From positions 1 through 32,498 of the forward strand of contig JAMCSP010000028.1 in the NCBI GenBank assembly GCA_023378865.1: DNA of 32,498 nt, in the 5' to 3' direction. This document shows positions 15,656 to 23,800 of the stretch, in pieces. Position 1 is the first letter of the stretch, and each line of letters starts with the position of its first letter. The notes beneath the pieces are model-generated. The model was not told the origin of the DNA and ran no database searches. It saw nothing but the letters and a program-made list of their open reading frames with translations. This DNA comes from Candidatus Parvarchaeota archaeon (GTDB lineage Archaea > Nanobdellota > Nanobdellia > Parvarchaeales > Parvarchaeaceae). A program made the position numbers and the translations under genes.

Positions 15656-16522
15656 ATGATCGGATTTAGTATAAAGAACTACGAAAAGGAGTTTGATACC
15701 CAAGAATTAGAAAAAAAGCATGTATTCTATGATCTTTACATAAAAAGCGATGACCCTCAGGTATTAAGGAACCAGGTATCAGAGTACATGACTGACATGG
15801 ACTACAGGATACTGCTTAATGAACTTGCAAAATTCGAGGATACTGAACTGGAGGAAACTTTCAGGGGCGGAAATGTAAAGCCGATAAGAGCCCTGATAAA
15901 GAGCGCTAAGGACAACAAGAAAGGATCAAAGTACCCTATAGCATGGAAGACCTGTCTTATTCTGGGAATAGTTTTGTTAGCACTTCTTCTTGTTTCTTAT
16001 AGAGCAAATATATACACAAATATAACTCATTTTAGTTATTCTGCATCTGCACTTGTACTTTATGGGATGATAGCCTTTTTTGTGCTGTCATTGATATTCT
16101 TCGAAATAAAGAAGATAGTTCCAATATTTTTATGGGCAAAAATAATAGGAGTTTATGACCCTACAGAGGAATCTGCAAATGTAAGAGTTGTTCTGGCAGG
16201 GGATTGCAAGTTCAAGGACAAAGATTCATATTCTAAACTTGAAGGGGACATGACTGAAATGTACAGCGAGCTTTCAAGAAAATACGGAAACAAGTTGGAT
16301 AAAAGACAGCTGGCTAACAGCGTGTCGAATAGCCTTTCAATGGGGCCACAAGGCTCAATGAAGCTTAACAACAAATTAAGGGATGTAGAGAAAGAATCTG
16401 CAGACTTAGAAAGGAATTTTGTTGCCGGTAAAATAAGTCAAGATGAATACAATAAAATGAAGGCACAGATTGAAGCAAAAAGGGCACAATTAGATACTTT
16501 ATTTGATTTAATAAACGGTTAA
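15656..16522 (+). CDS. Unknown two-TM membrane protein with C-terminal SHOCT-like/coiled region
   Basis: 288 residues, not assigned to a named family. The N-terminal ~90 residues are soluble and charged (KNYEKEFDTQELEKKHVFYD; ALIKSAKDNKKGSKYP). Two membrane segments follow, at about 97-115 (CLILGIVLLALLLVSY) and 130-150 (ALVLYGMIAFFVLSLIFF). The C-terminal ~100 residues form a charged, helical region ending in ADLERNFVAGKISQDEYNKM and KAQIEAKRAQL. That end resembles the short SHOCT domain (L...G.I...EY...K..L), which often marks oligomerising membrane-associated proteins. It is divergent from the nuo operon and converges with uL29. Function unknown. Confidence 0.8.
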   Translation: MIGFSIKNYEKEFDTQELEKKHVFYDLYIKSDDPQVLRNQVSEYMTDMDYRILLNELAKFEDTELEETFRGGNVKPIRALIKSAKDNKKGSKYPIAWKTCLILGIVLLALLLVSYRANIYTNITHFSYSASALVLYGMIAFFVLSLIFFEIKKIVPIFLWAKIIGVYDPTEESANVRVVLAGDCKFKDKDSYSKLEGDMTEMYSELSRKYGNKLDKRQLANSVSNSLSMGPQGSMKLNNKLRDVEKESADLERNFVAGKISQDEYNKMKAQIEAKRAQLDTLFDLING

Positions 16523-16574
16523 GTAAAAATAATTAAATAATATTAACAGAACTTAAAGGCATTCTCTATAGAAC
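16523..16574. terminator. AT-rich bidirectional termination region between convergent genes
   Basis: The 52 bases between the membrane-protein stop and the uL29 stop are AT-rich. Read from the ribosomal operon (minus strand) they include taatattatttaattatttt, a T-rich run of the kind archaeal RNA polymerase stops at. No stem-loop is evident. Confidence 0.35.
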
Positions 16575-16748
16575 TTAAGACTTCGAAGATTTTGTCGACA
16601 GCTCCTTCTTTCTAAGCTCATTCTTCAGCTGAGCGACTTTCTTCTTCAAATGCCTGTACTTGCCAGCATCAGCTGGCTGGAGCCCCTGCGTCTTCTTTAT
16701 GTTCATTTTCAGAAGTTCCATTTCCAAGTCCTTCAGATTCTCTTCCAT
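16575..16748 (-). CDS. rpl29: Ribosomal protein uL29
   Basis: Small 57-residue helical protein of the large subunit, near the exit tunnel. Translation gives MEENLKDLEMELLKMNI, then QGLQPADAGKYRHLKKKVAQ and LKNELRKKEL, matching the two-helix L29 fold (LxxEL...G...NPxRxRxxRRxIARxxT). It is slightly shorter than usual (60-70). Start at 16748 is the first ATG and needed for the first helix. Its first 80 bases overlap the end of uS3 in another frame, an unusually long overlap. It is the last gene of the L2-S19-L22-S3-L29 cluster. Confidence 0.85.
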   Translation of the reverse strand: MEENLKDLEMELLKMNIKKTQGLQPADAGKYRHLKKKVAQLKNELRKKELSTKSSKS

Positions 16749-17340
16749 CATTTATTTTCACTCCTCCCATGTTTTCAGTCGGCACGACTATAGTCACTTT
16801 TATGCCTATCGATCCTCTTTTGAGCACTAACTGTTTTTTTGCGCTTCTTACTCCAAAAAATTCCACTTGGCCGGTCTTTGGCATAACGCTGCCAGTTGGT
16901 CTAAATTTAAAGTGTGCAGCTCTTTCTTTTATAACTCCCCCTATCTCTATTTCTACTCCCTTTGCGCCTGCGGCCATTATACTGTCCATTGCCTTGTGAG
17001 CAACTACTTTATATTTCATCGGCCCATACTTGGCTATCTTAAAGGCTATCGAGTCTGCTACTATGGCAGGGTCTAAATTAGGATTCTGTGAACCTTCAAC
17101 CTCTATTCTGGGAGATTCCTGGTTGAAATATTCTCCAAGTTCTTTTGAGCTTTCCCTGAGTATCTGATTTGCTCTTGTTATTATTGCTCCTGGCTTGGGC
17201 GTTTTAATTACTACCTTCATTCCCAAAGGTGTTTTCTCTATTCTTATGTCGCTTATACCAAACCTGCTAAATTTCTTGAACAAGTATTCCCTTGCAGTTT
17301 CATCGTTCACTTTATTTGCGATTATTTTTTTGGGTAACAT
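16669..17340 (-). CDS. rps3: Ribosomal protein uS3
   Basis: Small-subunit protein at the mRNA entry site. The N-terminus MLPKKIIANKVNDETAREYL and the KH domain (IRIEKTPLGMKVVIKTPKPG, where the usual GxxGxxI loop is PGAIITRANQI) are clear. The C-terminal domain follows (GVEIEIGGVIKERAAHFKFR; GQVEFFGVRSAKKQLVLKRG). A low-complexity tail rich in Gly, Glu and Asn (NDGRESEGLGNGTSENEHKE) ends the 223 residues; part of it is encoded by bases shared with uL29. It starts 1 base after uL22 ends. Confidence 0.95.
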   Translation of the reverse strand: MLPKKIIANKVNDETAREYLFKKFSRFGISDIRIEKTPLGMKVVIKTPKPGAIITRANQILRESSKELGEYFNQESPRIEVEGSQNPNLDPAIVADSIAFKIAKYGPMKYKVVAHKAMDSIMAAGAKGVEIEIGGVIKERAAHFKFRPTGSVMPKTGQVEFFGVRSAKKQLVLKRGSIGIKVTIVVPTENMGGVKINDGRESEGLGNGTSENEHKEDAGAPAS

Positions 17341-17341
17341 G

Positions 17342-17929
17342 TCATTTCTCCGCCTTTAACTCTTCGCTTTCCACGCTTTTATTACTTTCCTGCTCAACTG
17401 TTTCTTCTTTTCTTTTTTCTTCATCAGGTTTTTTGTCCTCTGCCTTTGCTTCTTCTTTTACGCTTTCTTTAGCAGCGGAGCTTTCAGCTGCTTTATCTGG
17501 ATTAGCTGGCTTCTTTTCAGGCATCTTTCTTTCCTGATCAACTAATGAATAAATCGTCAAATTTGTACGCTTTCCATGCCTGTAAACAGTTCCGCTTGAA
17601 AACCTGGGATAACCTCCCCTGCCAAGAGAATAACTGCTTACAACTATCTTTGACTCATCAAAACCCATATTCTTGGCATTTGCCTTCAACTCTTCCAGCA
17701 TGGAAATTACCTGTTTAGTTGCTTTCTGCGGGTAACCTGCGGGTACGCCCTGCTTGTGGCCTTTGCTCGGATATTTTCTAAATGGTATATAAGCCTGCTT
17801 TGCAAGTACTCTTTTAAGCAGGGCATTTGCCTTTGAGATCTGCTTACCTTTAACCGCTTCCATTATCTCATGAGTATGCTTAAGCGATATCGGCATTCCC
17901 TCTCTTTTCACCTGTATTGTAGTTACCAT
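17342..17929 (-). CDS. rpl22: Ribosomal protein uL22 with long charged tail
   Basis: Large-subunit protein lining the exit tunnel. The core includes GMPISLKHTHEIMEAVKGKQ, KANALLKRVLAKQAYIPFRK and VYRHGKRTNLTIYSLV, matching archaeal L22 (residues 1-130). Residues ~133-195 form a Lys/Glu/Ala-rich, probably disordered tail (KPANPDKAAESSAAKESVKE and on), giving a protein longer than the usual ~150. Gap to uS19 is 2 bases and to uS3 is 1 base. Confidence 0.95.
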   Translation of the reverse strand: MVTTIQVKREGMPISLKHTHEIMEAVKGKQISKANALLKRVLAKQAYIPFRKYPSKGHKQGVPAGYPQKATKQVISMLEELKANAKNMGFDESKIVVSSYSLGRGGYPRFSSGTVYRHGKRTNLTIYSLVDQERKMPEKKPANPDKAAESSAAKESVKEEAKAEDKKPDEEKRKEETVEQESNKSVESEELKAEK

Positions 17930-17931
17930 AT

Positions 17932-18318
17932 CTACTTAATAGGAACAAACCCGCTTGAACGTGTCGCTTTCATACCTGGAGAACCGTGCTTTACCTGTTT
18001 CGTTGTAAGTGCAAACTCCCCTAAGCGATGAAAAACCATTGAAGGTTTTATTTCTAACGGTATAAATTCCTTCCCATTGTGTACATGTATTGTAAGGCCG
18101 ACGAAATCCGGCATTATAAACATCTCCCTCATGTGTGTTTTGATGTTTTTTGATTTTGCTGCTTTTTTCTTCATGTTGACAAGAAATGCCTTTTCTTCCG
18201 GAGAAAATCCTCTTTTTATGGCCCTTCTGAAATCAGCATTGGCTATCTTCGCAAGCTCCTCATTTGACATCTTTTTAAGCTCGTCTATGCTTTTTCCTCT
18301 GAATTTATACTCTTCCAT
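17932..18318 (-). CDS. rps19: Ribosomal protein uS19
   Basis: Small-subunit head protein. The archaeal-type N-terminus (YKFRGKSIDELKKMSNEELA) leads into the conserved core IKTHMREMFIMPDFVGLTIH, VHNGKEFIPLEIKPSMV and HRLGEFALTTKQVKHGSPG. Length 128 fits the archaeal family (about 130-150). Its ATG overlaps the uL2 stop by one base (TAATG). Confidence 0.96.
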   Translation of the reverse strand: MEEYKFRGKSIDELKKMSNEELAKIANADFRRAIKRGFSPEEKAFLVNMKKKAAKSKNIKTHMREMFIMPDFVGLTIHVHNGKEFIPLEIKPSMVFHRLGEFALTTKQVKHGSPGMKATRSSGFVPIK

Positions 18319-19019
18319 TATCTAACACCGGTCCTCTTAGGGGCGATCGCTCCTACCTTTGCACCTGGAGGAGAGTTCCTAGCGGAACTTTTAGACTTGT
18401 GCTGTGTACTTCTTCTTTTCCCTCCGAATTTGTGCTCGTAAGCGTTCATTGCAACAGCAGCATTCATAGGCCAGTACCTGCTTCTGGCTTTTATAAGATG
18501 ATATTTGTTTCCTGCCTTATAAAATGGTTTTTCTTTTCTTCCTGCATTGGCTATTTTACCTATAATCGCCCTGCAGTCCTGCTTCAACCTAAGGATCTTG
18601 CCGCTTGAAAGTGAGATAGCAACTTCATTTCCAGTGTTCTCCATTATCCTTGCACTGTTTCCGCCTGCTCTTATAAGCTTTCCGCCGTCTCCTGCTTTCA
18701 ATTCAACATTGTAAACGTTTGTTCCTGTTGGAATATCTCCAAGCCTTAGAACTGAACCATCCTTTATGCTGTCTGTTTTCATATATGGTATTATAAGGCC
18801 TTCATATGCTCCAACGAATGCAGGCAAAAATGATTTTGAACCATTCTCAAATTTTATCTCCATTAATGGAGCAGTTCTGTAAGGATCATGAATAAGCTTT
18901 ATTACTCTGGCGTTCATAGGCTCTAGCGAATTTGGAAGCTTTACCTTTCCGATTGCCTTGAAATCGTTGACTCTGAAAACCCTGCTCTTTCCTCTTCTTC
19001 TTGACCTTGGTACTTTCAT
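18318..19019 (-). CDS. rpl2: Ribosomal protein uL2
   Basis: Core large-subunit protein near the peptidyl transferase centre. Matches are VIKLIHDPYRTAPLMEIKFE, IPTGTNVYNVELKAGDGGKL, RAGGNSARIM and LPSGK-like SSGKILRLKQDCRAIIGKI. The C-terminal loop MNAYEHKFGGKRRSTQHKSK and NSPPGAKVGAIAPKRTG corresponds to the family's HPFGGG...NAPPGRKVGxIAARRTG, but has HKF for HPF and GGK for GGG. It opens this cluster, preceded by its own TATA-like promoter; uL3, uL4 and uL23, which usually come before it, are absent. Confidence 0.95.
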   Translation of the reverse strand: MKVPRSRRRGKSRVFRVNDFKAIGKVKLPNSLEPMNARVIKLIHDPYRTAPLMEIKFENGSKSFLPAFVGAYEGLIIPYMKTDSIKDGSVLRLGDIPTGTNVYNVELKAGDGGKLIRAGGNSARIMENTGNEVAISLSSGKILRLKQDCRAIIGKIANAGRKEKPFYKAGNKYHLIKARSRYWPMNAAVAMNAYEHKFGGKRRSTQHKSKSSARNSPPGAKVGAIAPKRTGVR

Positions 19020-19054
19020 ATTATCGAAATTATACTCTACTTATGTTTTTTACC

Positions 19055-19066
19055 TTTATATATATT
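19055..19066 (-). promoter_or_regulatory. TATA-like promoter of the uL2 ribosomal operon
   Basis: On the minus strand aatatatataaa is centred about 41 bases before the uL2 ATG at 19019, predicting transcription start around 19034 and a leader of about 15 bases. Confidence 0.55.
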
Positions 19067-19122
19067 TTTACCTTCAATAAAAACAAAATATAATAAAGAT
19101 TAGGGCATTTTATTCTTTAATA

Positions 19123-19776
19123 ATGAAAAATAATGCATTAAAGCTTTTCGGAAGTGAAATAATCAGGGAATCTGAAGGATTCGCCAGACTGTGCAGAACC
19201 GGCAGGAGATGGGAAGGAAAAGCGATTCTTATCGTATTAGATGCCTGCCTTGACAGCACAGGATTAAACTACTTTACTGTTGTTGTGCCCAGAGTTAATT
19301 ATTTCCGGGAAAGGTATGTAAAAACCGGAACGATATCAAAATGCAGCGATTTCAAAAAACTAGGAGAAAAGGAATTGCTTTCTATGTTCAAAAACAGAAG
19401 GGTATGGGCTGCAATGAAAGAGATATGCGAGTTTATAACAGAAAGAGACAATGAAGAAGATGAAATAAAAACGCTTAAAAAATGGGCAGAAAATGCGGAT
19501 CCATTTAATTTCAAAAAAGATGAGCTGGGAGGGATAAAGGGGATAGGAATAAACACTTTTCAGTACTTAAGAATACAGAGCGGGATAGACACAATAATGC
19601 CGGATAAAATAATAATGAAATGGATAAGTAGGAATTTTAAAAATGTCAAAACACCCTATGAATGCATAGCTGAAGGAGATAAAATAAGCAAAACCTTAGG
19701 CATTAGCAAAACGGAGCTATGTTGGGCCATATGGATAAAGGAAAGCGGTGAATTAAATCGCATAAAGATAGAATAA
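19123..19776 (+). CDS. Helix-hairpin-helix protein, HhH-GPD glycosylase-like
   Basis: 217 residues. Residues 135-150 (LGGIKGIGINTFQYLR) form a helix-hairpin-helix, and D161 in TIMPDKIIMKWI lies where HhH-GPD DNA glycosylases carry the catalytic Asp (VDTHV). The position of the bifunctional-enzyme Lys (GVGRKT) is Asn here, so if active it would be monofunctional. The N-terminal half (EGFARLCRTGRRWEGKAILI; VVVPRVNYFRER) is not familiar. There is no Fe-S cysteine cluster at the C-terminus. It is the first gene of a plus-strand run with a zinc-ribbon protein and KsgA, and a TATA-like aaatataataaa lies ~20-30 bases upstream. It could be a DNA repair glycosylase or merely a DNA-binding relative. 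Confidence 0.65.
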   Translation: MKNNALKLFGSEIIRESEGFARLCRTGRRWEGKAILIVLDACLDSTGLNYFTVVVPRVNYFRERYVKTGTISKCSDFKKLGEKELLSMFKNRRVWAAMKEICEFITERDNEEDEIKTLKKWAENADPFNFKKDELGGIKGIGINTFQYLRIQSGIDTIMPDKIIMKWISRNFKNVKTPYECIAEGDKISKTLGISKTELCWAIWIKESGELNRIKIE

Positions 19777-19810
19777 AAACATATATAAAACAGAAAAAAC
19801 TTTTTCTTTT

Positions 19811-20083
19811 ATGGATATAAATAAAGTAAATTTTATAAAAAAATCTTTCATAAACTTTGAAGACAAAACCGAAAAGCTTCTGATATACAGAGAGACCGGC
19901 GAGAATGAGTTTCATTTTGTATTTAAATGTCCGAAATGCGGAAAAGAAAATGATTTCCAATCAGAATTAAAAACTGAAAAAGTCAAAGAAGGCGGAAAAG
20001 CTAAGGAAAAATACATTTTTAATTGCAGCAATTGCGGACAAGTTTATTCAGTAGAAAGATTAAAACCTCCGCGTGCTCATTAA
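19811..20083 (+). CDS. Small zinc-ribbon protein, unknown
   Basis: 90 residues with two CxxC pairs, C40-P-K-C43 and C72-S-N-C75, spaced as a zinc ribbon (FKCPKCGKEND ... YIFNCSNCGQVYS). The N-terminal ~35 residues are charged and contain no recognisable domain. It ends 6 bases before the ksgA ATG, so the two are probably co-transcribed. Such small ribbons often bind nucleic acid or ribosomes, but nothing here shows which. Confidence 0.75.
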   Translation: MDINKVNFIKKSFINFEDKTEKLLIYRETGENEFHFVFKCPKCGKENDFQSELKTEKVKEGGKAKEKYIFNCSNCGQVYSVERLKPPRAH

Positions 20084-20089
20084 AATAGT

Positions 20090-20881
20090 ATGAGCCAATT
20101 AAAGGACACAATAATTAAACTTGTTAACGACTATAAGATAAAAAGCAGCAACGAGAACGGACAAAATTTTCTTATAGACGAAGAAGTGTTAAAAGAAGAA
20201 ATAGAAAAATGCGAATTAAAGCCTTCTGACATAGTTTTGGATATAGGCGCAGGATTTGGAAGCATAGAAACACTGGCAAGAAAACAATGCAAAGTCATAG
20301 CAATAGAAAAGGAGATAAAGTGTTACTCTTATTTAATTGACAAATATGAGATAGATCCAAATGTACAAATCATAAACGCAGATGCGCTGGAAATAATATA
20401 CCCCAAGTTTAACAAGATAATATCCAATCCACCATACAACATTGCAGACAGAATAATTGACAAGCTCTCATTCTATGATTTTGAATTCGGCGTAATGATA
20501 CTTCCTAATACTATATCCAAACAGCTTTTGTCAAAGGAAAGCATTACTAAATTCTCTGCCATCCAAAGAATATTCTTCGAATTCGAAGAAATACATGAAG
20601 TAAATAAAGAGGCATTTTATCCCATCCCAAGAATTACAAGCAGGATGATAAAGATCACAAAAAAACAAAATGATATTTTACAGGAGATATTCAGAAGAAG
20701 AGAGATGCTGCTGAAAAACGCCTTTATAAATGGAAAGATTGCACTTGACTATAAAACAAAAAGAGAGAGCAGGCAGGCATTTCAAGAACTGCCGGATAAT
20801 ATCAAATCAATAGGCAGCAAGCAGGTAAATGAATTGACTTTAAAGGAGATAGATGAAGTGGTAAAATACCTGGATCACTGA
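20090..20881 (+). CDS. ksgA: 16S rRNA adenine dimethyltransferase (KsgA/Dim1)
   Basis: Uses S-adenosylmethionine to dimethylate two adjacent adenines near the 3' end of 16S rRNA during small-subunit maturation. The N-terminal NGQNFLIDEEVL, motif I VLDIGAGFGSIE, the acidic IAIEKE, INADALEI and motif IV SNPPYNIADRII are all present. The C-terminal small domain has REMLLKNAFINGK. At 263 residues it has the usual length. The upstream zinc-ribbon gene ends 6 bases earlier; the 3' end overlaps the convergent SMC gene by 7 bases. Confidence 0.96.
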   Translation: MSQLKDTIIKLVNDYKIKSSNENGQNFLIDEEVLKEEIEKCELKPSDIVLDIGAGFGSIETLARKQCKVIAIEKEIKCYSYLIDKYEIDPNVQIINADALEIIYPKFNKIISNPPYNIADRIIDKLSFYDFEFGVMILPNTISKQLLSKESITKFSAIQRIFFEFEEIHEVNKEAFYPIPRITSRMIKITKKQNDILQEIFRRREMLLKNAFINGKIALDYKTKRESRQAFQELPDNIKSIGSKQVNELTLKEIDEVVKYLDH

Positions 20882-23800
20882 GCCTTCTGTTCAGGCATCT
20901 TTACGCTAACAACCCTGCTTATACCCTCATCATTCATAGTAACGCCGTAGATTACATCTGCGTTTATAAGAGTAGTTTCATTGTGCGATATTATTATGAA
21001 CTGGGAGGATACTGAGTAAGCTTTAACGAGTGCTGAGAAATTACCGGCGTTGATTGCGTCCAAAGCTGCGTCCACTTCATCTAATACATAGAAAACTGCA
21101 TCCGTGTATTTTGACAGGGCCATTATCAATGAAATAGCCAGAACTGAAAGCTCGCCACCGCTTAATCCTCTTATATTTCTAACTCTTTTATTTGGAAGCT
21201 CCACAGCGATATCTAATCCTGACGAAAACACATCATTGGGATCTTCCGGCACCAGCTCAGCCTTTCCTTTTGTTATTGAATTGAAAACCTTTGTGAAAAT
21301 AGCATTTATATCAGACAGCGTCTTCATGAATGACTCAAGTTTCTTCTGTTCTATCTCTGATATTACAGATAATATTCTGTTTCTTTCATCATTCAATTTT
21401 TCGAGTTTAACCTTAAATTCCTCATACTGCTGCTGTGTTTCCATGAAAGTCTTAAGTGCAAGTTCATTTATCGGGCCGAACGAATTTATCTTAGAGTTAA
21501 GAGAATTAATTTCCTTGGTTAGCTTCTCCAGAGTCTCTCCTTCTTCTACATTCACACCTTCTATCTTGTATTTTTTATATTCTTCCTCGGCTGTTTCAAA
21601 TTTTACTCTGAACCCAGCTTCCTTAACCTTCAAGGCGTTTATTTCTTCTGCAGCCTTCTGGGAATTTGCGTATATTTCCTCCCTTTGCTTCTGCAGCACA
21701 TTAAGCTCATTCAAAAGCTCGCTTCTTCTTTTTCTCAGCATGTTCAGGTTATTTGACTTGTTTGAAAGCTCTTTTCTGGCTTTATCATAATTTTCCTGTG
21801 TGTCCTTTATTGCATTCTCCACATCCTCTATCTCTTTTTCAAATCTTTCTCTTTCCTTGTTAAGCTGCGAAAATCTTCTTTCCAGATTACTTATCTCTGA
21901 CATAAGAACTGCCGAAAGCTTATTTCCGGAAGTGGCAACTTTAACCTGCAAGTCACTGACTTCCCTCTCGAGAACATCTATCTCTTTTTTGTGGTCTACT
22001 ATATCCGGTTTATCCTTTTCCAGCTCTTCTAATTTTGATTTTAAATTCAGGTTTTCATTCTCAAGTAATCTTATGCTTTCTGATATCTCCGATTCTGTGC
22101 CAGTGAATTTTGATTTTTCCTGCAGAAGCTTTGATATTTTGCCCTTTGTTTCATCAAGGGCCTTCTGCCTTACCTTTATCTCAGTCATAAGCGAGTTCAA
22201 CGTGGATTCCTTCTCTATTATCTCCTCATCATACTTTTCCTTAAGTTTTGAGTGTTCGCTTATTTCAGTGTTTATTTCGGCTATCTTTTTGTTAACATTC
22301 AGAATATTTGGCATGTCAAAATGACCGCCTGAAACCGTCCCAGTTTTTTCAAATACCGTGCCATCCGGTAAAACCATCCTGTACTGGTGTATAAGCTCTT
22401 TTGCAGAGTCAAAGTTTTTTACCAAAACCGTGTCACCAAAAACAAATTTCATCGCAGGCGCAAGATTTTCGGTAAAATTAACAAGATTTATTATATAATC
22501 GACTATACGCGGATCATTCAACTTTTCAAAACTATAACCGCTTTTAACGGTTGTTAGAGGTATAAAAGTGTAAAAACCAAGCTTTTCATTTTTAAGTTTA
22601 TCTATGCACTGCCTTGCTGTTTCCTCATTTTCAACGATTATGAAATCACCCCTCCTTCCTATTGATCTCAGAACGGGAGTTGAATACTCCTCATTTTTCA
22701 GCGAAAAAAGCTCGGATACTAACCCATATATCCCTTTTATATCCTTTTTTAGCTTATTGACTACTTCTACTGCCCTATTCTGTGATGATAAGGAATTTCT
22801 CTGGTTAAGCAGGTTCTCCCTCAATAGATATACTGAGTCAGCTTCTCTTTTAGCCTGGATTTTCAGCTTGTCAATTTCCGGTTTTAATGAAGAAAAAGAC
22901 AGTGTCATCTCCTTTATTGTTTTTTCAAGATCGTTCTTGCTGGAATCTAAGGCAGTAAGCTCTTCCTGAAGTTCTGCAATTTTAGGGTAGTTTGCAAGAG
23001 CAACCTTCTGCTCGTATATCTTTTTGTCTATGTCGTATATCTTTTTTTCAAGTGATTCCTTTGTTTTAAGGTAATTCTGTGTCTTAGATTCACTTTCCAC
23101 CAAAGAAAGTTTTTTAGAGTTCAAAACAGTTATTCTTTCTTCAAGCTTCTTTTTCTCTTCCTCTTCATCCTTTATCTGCCTTTTTATTTCTTCCTGTGAT
23201 TTTGAAAGCTCCTCTATTGATAAAATAATATTATTGAGCTGTTCATTGTCATTCTTAAGCACGGCATTCAGCCTTGCAAGCTCAGAATCAAATTCCTTTG
23301 CTTTGTTTTCTGCGTCCAGTATTTCCTTTTCGCCTTCCGCTTCTGCTTTTGTGTTTATAGCTTCTACTTCCTCATTTATCTTTTTTACTTTTTCATTCAA
23401 TTTTGATATCTCTGCAGAAAGCTCCTCATTCCCCTTCTCCGCTTCCTTAAGCTTTTCTAGTATTGCCCTTAGCTCCGAATCTGCTGCATCTCTTTTAATC
23501 GTTGATTGTTTTGAAAGGAGGGAAGAATACTTATTTTTAAGCTCTTGAAATTCCACTGCCCGTGTCTTTTCTTTTTCAAGTTGCGACATCAATTTCTGCT
23601 TTTCGTTAAGAACAGTTTCTATTTTTGCTATATTATCTTCTACTTTTTTCATCTCGTTCATTGCCTTACTTTTTTTGTCTTCAAACACGCTTATTCCCGA
23701 GATGTCATTTATCAGACTAAGCCGATCTTCATTAGATGCGCCAACAACTTCAAGTATCCTTCCCTGCGGGATTATATTGAATCCATCCTGCCTGAATTTT

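Noticed and set aside
20571-20588. Perfect 18-base palindrome ttcttcgaattcgaagaa
   Set aside because: It lies inside ksgA and encodes FFEFEE; the symmetry follows from Phe/Glu codons and no partner sites were seen.
21104-23548. Several long serine-rich open frames opposite smc
   Set aside because: They are antisense shadows of the Glu/Lys-rich coiled coils; no family features or start signals.
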